Source: Salegentibacter echinorum (GTDB lineage: Bacteria > Bacteroidota > Bacteroidia > Flavobacteriales > Flavobacteriaceae). Taken from it: DNA of 64,000 nt. Position 1 is the stretch's first letter; each line of letters opens with the position of its first letter. Location of the stretch: the NCBI RefSeq assembly GCF_900129445.1, contig NZ_FQVT01000010.1:1-64000 (forward strand), in the 5' to 3' direction. The notes beneath the pieces were generated by a model. It worked only from the letters and a program-made list of their open reading frames with translations. It did no database searches and was not told the DNA's origin. Made by a program: the position numbers and the translations under genes. This document shows positions 54,892 through 63,205 of this stretch, one piece after another.

Positions 54892-57003
54892 TTAAGCATC
54901 AGCTTTAGCTTTTTTAAATTTTGGGTTGATATACAAGCCTCCAGTTTTAAGCCTGTCCCAATAGATCGCCATATCTTCCCTTACTTCTGAAGACATGATA
55001 TACAGTCCTATAATATTTGGAAAGGACATTGCGAGAATCATCATATCTGAGAAGCTCAATACAGCACCAAGGCTTACAGAAGCACCTAATACCACAAAAA
55101 CCAGGAACATTACTTTATAAACAAGCTCAGACTTTTTACTTTTTCCAAATAAATAAGTCCAGGACCTCATCCCATAGTAGGACCAGGACACCATGGTAGA
55201 AAAGGCAAACAAAAATACTGCAAATGCCAGTACAGAAGGGAACCAGGAAATCACACTACCAAAAGCATCGGAAGTAAGTTCTACTCCTCCCAGGCCGTCA
55301 ACTTCATGCATGCCGGTAAAAATAAGTACTAAAGCAGTCATGGTACACACCACCATAGTATCGATAAACGGCTCTACCAGCGAGGTAAATCCATCTGCAA
55401 TAGGATTATTGGTTTTGGAGGCACTATGCGCAATAGCCGCCGATCCTACTCCGGCTTCACTGGAGAAGGCGGCCCTCTGTAGTCCAATAATCAAGACGCC
55501 TATAAATCCGCCTTTTAATGCATCAGCTGAAAGTGCACCATTAAAAATTGCAGAAAAGGCAGTGCCAATATTTTCGATGTTTGTACCAATTACAATCGCA
55601 CAACCAAGCACATAAACTATGGCCATAAAAGGCACTACTTTTCCTGTTACGCGGGCAATACTATTAATACCTCCAATAATAACGGCACCTACTAGAATGG
55701 CAAAAATCACCCCAAACCAAAATCCGTACCCCTGTAAGAAAGGTACTTGTTCTGAAACAATTTTAAACGCTTGATTGGATTGCAGCATATTTCCTCCTCC
55801 AAAGGAAGCTCCTACCCCAAGAACGGCAAAAAGAGCGGCTAAAAATTTACCAAGTCCTTTCATTTTTCTTTTTTCAAGGCCATACCGTAAATAATTCATA
55901 GGCCCACCAAAAATTCGACCTTCACTATTTATAAATCGATATTTTACTCCAAGGGTACATTCTACAAACTTTAGGGACATTGCGAAGAAACCTGCTAAAA
56001 ACATCCAAAAAGTGGCTCCGGCGCCACCTAATGAGACCGCTACAGCAACACCTGCAATATTCCCCAAACCTACCGTTGCAGAAACTGCAGTGGCCATGGC
56101 CTGGAAGTGGGTAATAGTACCCGGTGCATTGGGATCGTCATATTTTCCCCTGGCGAGATCTATGGAGTGTCTAAATCCGCGAATGTTTACAAAACCAAGT
56201 CTAAGCGTAAAGAATATACTGCCCACAATTAGCCACATCACGATAAACGGAATTTTATTTTTTTTAATATCGCCATTAGGATGTAAGAGAGGTTGTGGCT
56301 CGTCATAAGTAATTTCGGCCAGGATATGAGCACCCTGCTCAATCACGTCACTACCGCTTTCGGGATCAAAAATCACATGGCCTTCTTTTACAAGATAGCT
56401 AAGTTCACCATCTGCCGGTGAAACTACTTCTATCTCTTTTCCTCCATCGCTTTGAACAAGGGCAATTTTATCGCCTTCGCTTACCCGGGCGTTTTTTTCC
56501 TTAAGCCACTCTTTGAGCGTGTATGCTTCATTTGTAGTAGCATCCCATCTGGGAATTGGCACTTGCTTACTTGGTGTGTAAACCACTGGATCAAAAAGAC
56601 CTATTGCCTCAAAGGGATCCCAGAATAAGATCCCTCCAAGAAAATCTACGGCAGGCTGTACATTACTATTAAAAATTTCGGTGATAGATTTCGCGGGAAT
56701 AGAGAAGGTCTCTGAAACAGTGTTACCATTAGCATCGGTAACACTAATGCTGTGATCCATCCCTTCAATTAAACCCGTAGATTTTGCAGCATCAAGGGCT
56801 GTAGATTGGTTGGACCATTTGTATTTATAAGGCTTTTTGCCGCCCCGGGCAACCACTTCTGCGGTGGCGTCATTAATTTCGGTAGATGGGTTATTTAGTT
56901 TTACTTCAATTTGAAGTCCCGTATCTTCTTTTATTTCGTCTTGCGCATTGGTAATGGCTGTTAGCATTAAAAATATACTGGTAAAAAGCCATAAATTCCT
57001 CAT
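54892..57003 (-). CDS. Alanine/glycine:sodium symporter with extracytoplasmic SprB- and lipoyl-like N-terminus (paralog 2)
   Basis: A 703-residue paralog of the product of 49328-51406, with the same layout: signal peptide (1-20), SprB-like repeat at about 28-105 (GGKKPYKYKWSN, HSISVTDANGNTV), a lipoyl-like hairpin near 165-215 (KNARVSEGDKIALVQSDGG) and the AGCS core from about 245 (TAVSATVGLGNIAGVAVAVSLGG). The lipoyl-like turn here contains a lysine (GGKE) that is absent in paralog 1. Nucleotide sequence differs widely, so the duplication is old. Confidence 0.85.
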   Translation of the reverse strand: MRNLWLFTSIFLMLTAITNAQDEIKEDTGLQIEVKLNNPSTEINDATAEVVARGGKKPYKYKWSNQSTALDAAKSTGLIEGMDHSISVTDANGNTVSETFSIPAKSITEIFNSNVQPAVDFLGGILFWDPFEAIGLFDPVVYTPSKQVPIPRWDATTNEAYTLKEWLKEKNARVSEGDKIALVQSDGGKEIEVVSPADGELSYLVKEGHVIFDPESGSDVIEQGAHILAEITYDEPQPLLHPNGDIKKNKIPFIVMWLIVGSIFFTLRLGFVNIRGFRHSIDLARGKYDDPNAPGTITHFQAMATAVSATVGLGNIAGVAVAVSLGGAGATFWMFLAGFFAMSLKFVECTLGVKYRFINSEGRIFGGPMNYLRYGLEKRKMKGLGKFLAALFAVLGVGASFGGGNMLQSNQAFKIVSEQVPFLQGYGFWFGVIFAILVGAVIIGGINSIARVTGKVVPFMAIVYVLGCAIVIGTNIENIGTAFSAIFNGALSADALKGGFIGVLIIGLQRAAFSSEAGVGSAAIAHSASKTNNPIADGFTSLVEPFIDTMVVCTMTALVLIFTGMHEVDGLGGVELTSDAFGSVISWFPSVLAFAVFLFAFSTMVSWSYYGMRSWTYLFGKSKKSELVYKVMFLVFVVLGASVSLGAVLSFSDMMILAMSFPNIIGLYIMSSEVREDMAIYWDRLKTGGLYINPKFKKAKADA

Positions 57004-57123
57004 AAATATGTTCTATTTTATTACTATTTCGCTTTGCTAAATTGCTTAAAATTATGTTATTATTATATTATTTCAAAGAATACAAAGATGCGATAAGCAC
57101 TGCAATCGCAACTTATGGTGAAG

Positions 57124-58104
57124 TTAGTCTAAAAAACCCTGAGCCTTCATCCATTCATCATTAAAAATTTTGCCCACATAACGACTCCCGTGATCGTGAA
57201 ATAAGACCACTACCACATCATCTTTGGTAAAATGTTCTTTTAATTGTAGTAAACCTTTTGCAGCTGCCCCGGCAGAATTACCTAAAAAGAAACCTTCTTC
57301 TTCAGCTAATTTACGTGTATAAATCGCAGCGTCTTTATCGGTTACCTTTGTGAAACCATCAATTACATTAAAATCTACATTTTTAGGTAGGATGTCCTCT
57401 CCTATTCCTTCGGTTATATAAGGATAGATTTCATTTTCATCAAATTCGCCTGTTTCGTGATACTTTTTAAAAACCGAACCATAAGTATCTATTCCCCAAA
57501 CTTTAATATTTGGGTTTTGTTCTTTTAAATATTTTCCAACACCAGAAATGGTTCCCCCGGTTCCTACTCCAACTACAAAGTGAGTAACTTTCCCGTCAGT
57601 TTGTTTCCAAATCTCGGGTCCCGTACTTTCATAATGTGCTTTTGTATTAGATAAATTGTCATATTGATTCACATACCAGGAATTTGGCGTTTCCTCTGCC
57701 ATTCTTCTCGAAGTAGAGTAATATGATTTGGGATCGTTTGGTGCAACATCTGTAGGACAAACAACCACTTCGCAACCTACTGCTTTTAATATGTCTATCT
57801 TTTCCTTACTCTGCTTGTCTGATAATACACAAACCATTTTATATCCTTTTACGATCGCTGCTAGGGCAAGGCCCATTCCCGTATTTCCAGAAGTTCCTTC
57901 TATGATGGTTCCGCCTGGTTTTAGTTTTCCAGATTCCTCGGCTTCTTCTACCATTTTTACCGCCATACGATCTTTTACCGAATTCCCGGGATTAAAAGTT
58001 TCATATTTAGCCAGCACCAGGGCATCAATTTCCTTTGTGATTTTGTTCATTTTCACCAAAGGAGTGTTCCCAATTGTGCCTAATATATTTTCAGAATAAT
58101 CCAT
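57124..58104 (-). CDS. PLP-dependent cystathionine beta-synthase / cysteine synthase-like enzyme
   Basis: A 326-residue fold-type II PLP enzyme. The PLP lysine is in NPGNSVKDRMA near residue 42, the phosphate loop is GTGGTISGVG near 180, and the substrate loop is EGTSGNTGMGLAL near 68. The C-terminal VVVVLFHDHGSRYVGKIFNDEWM favours the cystathionine beta-synthase branch (serine or O-acetylserine with homocysteine or sulfide) over CysK. No regulatory CBS domains are present. It has its own promoter and stands alone. Confidence 0.85.
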   Translation of the reverse strand: MDYSENILGTIGNTPLVKMNKITKEIDALVLAKYETFNPGNSVKDRMAVKMVEEAEESGKLKPGGTIIEGTSGNTGMGLALAAIVKGYKMVCVLSDKQSKEKIDILKAVGCEVVVCPTDVAPNDPKSYYSTSRRMAEETPNSWYVNQYDNLSNTKAHYESTGPEIWKQTDGKVTHFVVGVGTGGTISGVGKYLKEQNPNIKVWGIDTYGSVFKKYHETGEFDENEIYPYITEGIGEDILPKNVDFNVIDGFTKVTDKDAAIYTRKLAEEEGFFLGNSAGAAAKGLLQLKEHFTKDDVVVVLFHDHGSRYVGKIFNDEWMKAQGFLD

Positions 58105-58124
58105 ATTTTTCTTTTAACAAGTTG

Positions 58125-58152
58125 CAAAGGTAAAAAATTGAAACTATTTCAA
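58125..58152 (-). promoter_or_regulatory. Promoter of the cystathionine beta-synthase-like gene
   Basis: Minus-strand TTG-N17-TACCTTTG with the box 20 bases before the start codon. Both elements match the Bacteroidota consensus. Confidence 0.55.
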
Positions 58153-58327
58153 GAGGAATAGCAATAAAGTCGCCAGGATTAGAATTTTAAAAGCTAAGAA
58201 TGGCAACCTACAACAGCAAAACAAGCTATTCCTATACTAAATTGATTGTTTGTTTTTTAAGAATTATTCAGAAAAAATAAAGGAAATATTCTATTTCTAA
58301 AATCCTCGGTTTATTTATTTTTCAGCT

Positions 58328-59560
58328 TTACTCAAACTTTATAGCCTTTGCTGGAGAGATTTTGGCAATTATAAAAGATGGAATTATAAGCATAAGCATA
58401 CACAAAATCAATGTACCTATATTCACTGCAAAAATATAGTCCCAATGTATATAAACCGGCACTTCAGTTACATAATAGGTCGCTGGGTCCAGAGGCACAA
58501 GTTTAAAGTATTTTTGCACCAATAAAATCCCCAAACCTATTAAATTCCCCCAAAAAAGTCCTTTTAAAATAAGGTAACCGGCGTTGTAAAGAAAGATCTT
58601 TCTTATGCTCCAATCATTGCCACCAAGCGCTTTTAGAACTCCAATCATTTGTGTACGCTCCAGGATTAAAACTAATAGTGCCGTGATCATATTAATCCCC
58701 GCAACCAGGATCATTATTCCTATAATTAGCGCAATATTAAAATCGAAAAGCGCCAGCCATTCAAAGATGGAATAATATTTTTGAGTAATGGTTTGCGTGT
58801 CTAAGAAAGAGCCTGTGTTCTCATAAATTTCCTGACCTTTTTGATCTATTTCCTCAAAATCCTCTAAAAAAACTTCAAAATTCCCTACCTCATTAGGTTC
58901 CCATCGGTTTAATCTTTGAATATGTCTTATATCGGCAATTACATATAGTTCGTCAAATTCCCTAAACCCAGAGTCGTAAATTCCAGTAATCACAAATCCT
59001 CTTGTTAAGGGCCGCTCACTACTTTCCCTAAGAAAATAAGTTGGTACTTTATCCCCAACATTCAACCGAAGTCTATTAGCGAGATATGCAGAAATTAATA
59101 CCTCATCATTTAATTTTTCATTAAAATTGGGCAGATTTCCTTTTACCAAAAATTCCTCAAAATAATTCCAGTCATAATCGCTACCTACTCCTTTCACGAC
59201 CACCCCTTCAAAATCTGTTGCTGTGCGAATTATGCCAAATTTTGTGGCCACCGCCTGCACGTGTTCCACTCCCGCTACCGAGTTAAATTCAGGATAAAAA
59301 TCCTGATCTTTCGTTACCGGTGTTAAACTCACCTGTGAGCTGTTATTGTCGTAATTTGAAATATTAACGTGACCATTAAAAGCTGCAATCTTTTCTCTAA
59401 TTTTTTCCTTTAATCCCAACCCCGTAGCAAAAGACACCAACATCATCACCACGCCAATTGCAATAGCCGTGATTGCTATTTTTATAATCGGGGCAGATAT
59501 ACTACTTTTATGGTCTTTACCGCCAATAAGGCGTTTTACTATAAAAAATTCGAAATTCAA
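58328..59560 (-). CDS. LolC/LolE-like FtsX-family permease
   Basis: A 410-residue inner-membrane permease with one N-terminal helix at about 28-50, a large periplasmic MacB-type domain, and three C-terminal helices from about 275 (FNIALIIGIMILVAGINMITALLVL). The motif MIGVLKALGG near 313 is typical of the FtsX family. It probably forms part of a lipoprotein-release or related ABC exporter; no ATPase gene is adjacent. The start is TTG at 59560, only nine bases from the divergent namZ-like ATG. Confidence 0.85.
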   Translation of the reverse strand: MNFEFFIVKRLIGGKDHKSSISAPIIKIAITAIAIGVVMMLVSFATGLGLKEKIREKIAAFNGHVNISNYDNNSSQVSLTPVTKDQDFYPEFNSVAGVEHVQAVATKFGIIRTATDFEGVVVKGVGSDYDWNYFEEFLVKGNLPNFNEKLNDEVLISAYLANRLRLNVGDKVPTYFLRESSERPLTRGFVITGIYDSGFREFDELYVIADIRHIQRLNRWEPNEVGNFEVFLEDFEEIDQKGQEIYENTGSFLDTQTITQKYYSIFEWLALFDFNIALIIGIMILVAGINMITALLVLILERTQMIGVLKALGGNDWSIRKIFLYNAGYLILKGLFWGNLIGLGILLVQKYFKLVPLDPATYYVTEVPVYIHWDYIFAVNIGTLILCMLMLIIPSFIIAKISPAKAIKFE

Positions 59561-59569
59561 ATTATCACG

Positions 59570-60802
59570 ATGCTTAAAAAGTTATTCAAAAGTACATTTT
59601 TATTCGCTTTTATAGGAGTTCTTTCCTGCGGAAACCAAAATAAGAAAGACCAGGCTGGAAGAGAAAGCAATCTTGCAAGCGACAAAGCCCCGCAAACCAA
59701 AGAAATTATTCTTGGCGCAAACCGCACCGAAGAATACCTGCCTTTACTAAAAGATAAAAAAGTGGGGATTATGGGGAACCAAACCTCTATTATGAAAAAT
59801 AAGCAAGGTGGGTTTACGCACGTGGTAGATTCCTTAATGGCTTTAGAGGTGAATTTAGTGCAGGGTTTTGCACCAGAGCACGGTTTTAGAGGTACTGCAG
59901 ATGCCGGCGAGACGGTAGAAGATGGCAAAGATGCCCAAACCGGGCTATCGGTTATTTCTCTCTACGGAAGCAATAAAAAGCCAAAAGCAACGCACCTAAA
60001 AGATCTTGATGTTTTGATCTTTGATCTTCAGGATGTGGGCACCCGCTTTTACACCTATATTTCCTCTTTACATTATGTGATGGAAGCTTGTGCAGAAAAT
60101 GACGTGCAGTTGATTGTTTTTGATAGGCCCAACCCGAACGGAAACTATATAGACGGACCAATATTAGAGCCAGAATATAAGAGCTTTGTAGGGATGCATC
60201 CCATTCCCACCGTACACGGACTTACCATGGGAGAATATGCCAAAATGATTAATGCTGAAAAGTGGTTAAAAAACGGCGTACAGTGTGATTTGGAAGTTAT
60301 TGCTATGCAAAATTACAATCATGATAAAACCTATAATTTACCGGTAAAACCTTCTCCTAACCTTCCCAATGCCCAGGCTATTAATTTATATCCCAGTTTA
60401 TGTTTTTTTGAAGGTACTAACGTGAATGCGGGCCGGGGTACAGAAAAGCAATTTCAGGTTTTTGGTTCTCCATTTTTAGCTGAAGATTATTTTGACTACC
60501 AATACACGCCAAAATCAATGGATGGTGCTAAAAATCCCAAACACTTAAATAAAAAATGCTTCGGAAAAGATCTTAGTGAGCATGAACGCATAGCGAAAAT
60601 TAATTTAACCTGGCTTATAGAAGCTTATAATAACACCGAAAAGCAGGGTGAGTTTTTTAATGCATTTTTTACTAAGCTTGCGGGTACAAAGCAACTTCAA
60701 CGGCAAATAGAAGAAGGCAAATCTGCGGAAGAAATTAGAGCCAGCTGGCAGGAAGGCCTGGAGGAATTTCAAACTAAACGAGAGCAGTATTTGATTTATT
60801 AA
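59570..60802 (+). CDS. NamZ-like exo-beta-N-acetylmuramidase (DUF1343) lipoprotein
   Basis: A 410-residue predicted lipoprotein (FIGVLSC, cysteine at residue 20) of the DUF1343/NamZ family, which removes terminal N-acetylmuramic acid from peptidoglycan fragments. Family motifs are GIMGNQTSI near 68, FAPEHGFRGTADAGETV near 102, DLQDVGTRFYTYISS near 150, DRPNPNG near 185 and NVNAGRGTEKQF near 285. The frame extends upstream to 59510, but ATG at 59570 gives the signal sequence. It probably acts in the periplasm in cell-wall recycling. Confidence 0.88.
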   Translation: MLKKLFKSTFLFAFIGVLSCGNQNKKDQAGRESNLASDKAPQTKEIILGANRTEEYLPLLKDKKVGIMGNQTSIMKNKQGGFTHVVDSLMALEVNLVQGFAPEHGFRGTADAGETVEDGKDAQTGLSVISLYGSNKKPKATHLKDLDVLIFDLQDVGTRFYTYISSLHYVMEACAENDVQLIVFDRPNPNGNYIDGPILEPEYKSFVGMHPIPTVHGLTMGEYAKMINAEKWLKNGVQCDLEVIAMQNYNHDKTYNLPVKPSPNLPNAQAINLYPSLCFFEGTNVNAGRGTEKQFQVFGSPFLAEDYFDYQYTPKSMDGAKNPKHLNKKCFGKDLSEHERIAKINLTWLIEAYNNTEKQGEFFNAFFTKLAGTKQLQRQIEEGKSAEEIRASWQEGLEEFQTKREQYLIY

Positions 60803-60804
60803 GC

Positions 60805-60878
60805 ACGGGTTGCGGGTTGTAGCGGTTCTCAGTTGCGGGTTGCGGATTTGACCTTGCAACTCACAACCCGTAACCCGT
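60805..60878. terminator. Word-repeat hairpin between the namZ-like and YkgJ-type genes
   Basis: ACGGGTTGCGGGTTGT at the left pairs with ACAACCCGTAACCCGT at the right (15 of 16 positions), with more GTTGCGGGTTG words between. It is followed by CTTTTT on the plus strand and lies between two convergent genes. Confidence 0.6.
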
Positions 60879-60891
60879 AACTTTTTACCTC

Positions 60892-61386
60892 CTACTTTGG
60901 GATTCTTCTTTTCATCTCTTCTACAATATTATAAGCCGCAGGACAAATAGCACTGTTTTTTAATGTGAGCTTAGAGATTTTATGAAAGTCTTTGCGATTG
61001 GTGTGAGGAAATTCCCTGCAGGCTTTTGGCCTTACATCATAGATGAGACAGTAATTATCGGCAGCTAAAAAAGTACAGGGTACTTCCTGCAACACATAAT
61101 CCCGGTCTTCATCTACTCTCAGGTATTTTTCAATAAACTGTTGCGGTTTTAATTTCAAATGTTTACAAATGCGCTCAATATCTTTGTTCGTAAAAAGCGG
61201 CCCGGTAGTTTTGCAGCAATTAGCGCAATTTAGACACTCTGTTCTGGAGAATTCTTCTTCGTGCATCTCCTTCATTTGTACATCGAGGTCCTTTGGTGGT
61301 TTCTTTTTAAGTTTTGCAAAGAACTTTTTATTTTCCTTATGCTTATCTTTGGCCTTTTCGGGGAGCTTCTTGAGAATTTCTTCCAT
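60892..61386 (-). CDS. YkgJ family cysteine cluster protein
   Basis: A 164-residue protein with the cysteine pattern CLNCANCC near residue 55, CxF-type CTFLAADNYCLIYDVRPKAC near 105, and a late CPAA near 151, the set that defines YkgJ/UPF0153 zinc- or iron-sulfur-binding proteins. The N-terminal 40 residues are lysine-rich. The biochemical role is unknown. The -7 box TATCTTTG (61391-61398) ends four bases before the ATG, so the mRNA is probably leaderless. It is divergent from the methyltransferase gene. Confidence 0.85.
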   Translation of the reverse strand: MEEILKKLPEKAKDKHKENKKFFAKLKKKPPKDLDVQMKEMHEEEFSRTECLNCANCCKTTGPLFTNKDIERICKHLKLKPQQFIEKYLRVDEDRDYVLQEVPCTFLAADNYCLIYDVRPKACREFPHTNRKDFHKISKLTLKNSAICPAAYNIVEEMKRRIPK

Positions 61387-61390
61387 GTGA

Positions 61391-61398
61391 CAAAGATA
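61391..61398 (-). promoter_or_regulatory. -7 box before the YkgJ-type gene, leaderless layout
   Basis: Minus-strand TATCTTTG is separated from the ATG at 61386 by four bases, the same layout as in front of mnmE. Confidence 0.5.
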
Positions 61399-61421
61399 TA
61401 AAACAGAACTTCGCTTAATAA

Positions 61422-62156
61422 ATGAATACTAATATTTCAAAAAAAGATATCTTCGGAAAAGCTATTTCCGACTATTATTATCACAAAGACACTACCGACA
61501 TCCAGGTACATTCACCAGATTTTGACGATGATGTGATTCCTGTGCCTTACCTCTTTAGGAGCTATACTGAAATGCCTCCATTGGAACAAAAAGCCCTGCA
61601 GCTCGCCAAAGGAAATGTGTTGGATGTAGGTTGTGGCGCCGGAAGCCATAGTTTATATCTTCAGCAAAAAAGAAATTTAAAAACTACCGCTATAGATACC
61701 TCTCAAGGTGCAATTAAAATTGCTAAAAAACGTGGAATAGAGGATGCGAGAGTTTTAGATTTCTTTCAGTTAAACAATGAAAGGTTCGATACTATTCTAT
61801 TATTGATGAATGGTAGCGGCATTATTGGTAAACTCAAAAATCTAGATAATTTCTTCGGAAAAATTCAGGAACTACTGGCGCCCGGCGGAAAAGTAATCTT
61901 AGATTCTTCAGATCTCAGCTATTTATTTGAAAGAGATGAAGATGGTGGCATTTGGATAGATTCTGAAGCTCCTTATTATGGTGAACTGGAATTCAAAGTG
62001 AGTTATAAAGGAGAAAGCTCAGATTATTTTAAGTGGTTATATGTAGATTTTCAAACCCTGAAATTTGCCGCCGAAGTCAATAATTTCTCCTGTGAATGCA
62101 TTAAAAAAGGCGAACACTATGATTATTTAGCAGAATTGCGAAGACTAAAGCAATAA
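61422..62156 (+). CDS. Class I SAM-dependent methyltransferase
   Basis: A 244-residue methyltransferase with motif I VLDVGCGAGSHSLYL near residues 68-82, motif II AIDTSQGAIKIAKKRG near 97 and LLLMNGSGIIGKL near 128, followed by the small-molecule-type C-terminus. The substrate cannot be deduced. It starts 36 bases from the divergent YkgJ-type gene and ends 115 bases before the metzincin-like lipoprotein gene in the same direction. Confidence 0.85.
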   Translation: MNTNISKKDIFGKAISDYYYHKDTTDIQVHSPDFDDDVIPVPYLFRSYTEMPPLEQKALQLAKGNVLDVGCGAGSHSLYLQQKRNLKTTAIDTSQGAIKIAKKRGIEDARVLDFFQLNNERFDTILLLMNGSGIIGKLKNLDNFFGKIQELLAPGGKVILDSSDLSYLFERDEDGGIWIDSEAPYYGELEFKVSYKGESSDYFKWLYVDFQTLKFAAEVNNFSCECIKKGEHYDYLAELRRLKQ

Positions 62157-62270
62157 ATTCCTATTTTTACTATTTGTAGTGAGTAGTTTTTGCAATATTT
62201 CAACCAAAATTAAATACCGGGATGATTTAAATGCGTTTAGCACTTCACTGTTAATTCCAACATTACAAAT

Positions 62271-63050
62271 ATGATCAATTATAGATTTTTCTACTTTTTA
62301 TTTATTGCCATTTTTCTTTTTTCCTGCTCCGATCCCGATGAGAATGAAGAGGTAAAAAAACCGGGAATAAATAAATCGGCCAATTTAAAAGGCTTGGGGG
62401 ATTCTGCTTCAGAATTGTTAAGCGATAATAAATTCACTTCCATGAACATAGAAATTGTCTATGTAAATGGCTATGCGCCAAGCGAAAAAACCCTTACCAA
62501 TTTCAAGAAATTCCTGGAAGCGCGCACCTATAAACCAGATGGAATAACAATTAGCTTAAGAGCGGTTAATTCCTCAGGAAAATCTCCTTTTGATATCGAG
62601 GAGATCGCAGAAATTGAAAATGAAACCCGTACAGTTTATAATGCGGGTGATGAAATTGCCGTCTATATCTATGTAACCGATGGCAGAAGTGAAAAAGATA
62701 AAGAGAATGAGTTTACTTTAGGTTCGGCATTTAGAAATACGTCTATGGTAATATTTGGGGAAACCATCGAAAAATTTGCCGAGCGCCCCAATGCACCCTC
62801 AAAAAGTGATATAGAAGCTGCAGTTTTTAATCATGAATTCGGCCATTTATTTGGGCTGGTAGATATTGGTACCGAGCCACAATCTGACCATCTGGATAAA
62901 GATAACGCCGGTCACTGTAATATTGAAGGTTGTCTTATGGAAGCCTCTATAGAATTTGGAAGCGGTATTATTGATGAAATTGAAGGCGGCCGGGTGCCAA
63001 AACTCGACGAACTTTGTATTAGGGACCTACAAGCCGCAGGTGGAAGGTAA
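62271..63050 (+). CDS. Metzincin-like lipoprotein
   Basis: A 259-residue predicted lipoprotein (FLFSC, cysteine at residue 19). The zinc motif HEFGHLFGLVD at residues 188-198 fits HExxHxxGxxD, and GCLMEASI near 223 fits the Met-turn, so a metzincin peptidase fold is likely. The acid-rich SDPDENEE directly after the cysteine resembles the surface-export signal of Bacteroidota lipoproteins, so it may face outward. The substrate is unknown. Cysteines in CNIEGC may form a disulfide near the active site. Confidence 0.75.
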   Translation: MINYRFFYFLFIAIFLFSCSDPDENEEVKKPGINKSANLKGLGDSASELLSDNKFTSMNIEIVYVNGYAPSEKTLTNFKKFLEARTYKPDGITISLRAVNSSGKSPFDIEEIAEIENETRTVYNAGDEIAVYIYVTDGRSEKDKENEFTLGSAFRNTSMVIFGETIEKFAERPNAPSKSDIEAAVFNHEFGHLFGLVDIGTEPQSDHLDKDNAGHCNIEGCLMEASIEFGSGIIDEIEGGRVPKLDELCIRDLQAAGGR

Positions 63051-63055
63051 ACAAA

Positions 63056-63198
63056 GTTGGAAGTACCAGGTTAGAGATACGGAATTAGAAGTACGAAGTT
63101 AGAGGTTATAAGTATCAGATGAGTGAAAGTTCATTCAATATATTATTATTTCCAACCTTCCATTTCTAACTTCCCACTGCGTACCTCGTACTTCCAAC
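63056..63198. repeat. Word-repeat inverted element between convergent genes
   Basis: GTTGGAAGTAC (63056-63066) pairs perfectly with GTACTTCCAAC (63188-63198). Between lie repeated words such as GAAGTTAGAGG and its complement-like TTCTAACTTCC, giving a long imperfect hairpin between the metzincin-like and recQ genes, which are convergent. Confidence 0.6.
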
Positions 63199-63205
63199 TC
63201 CGCAT

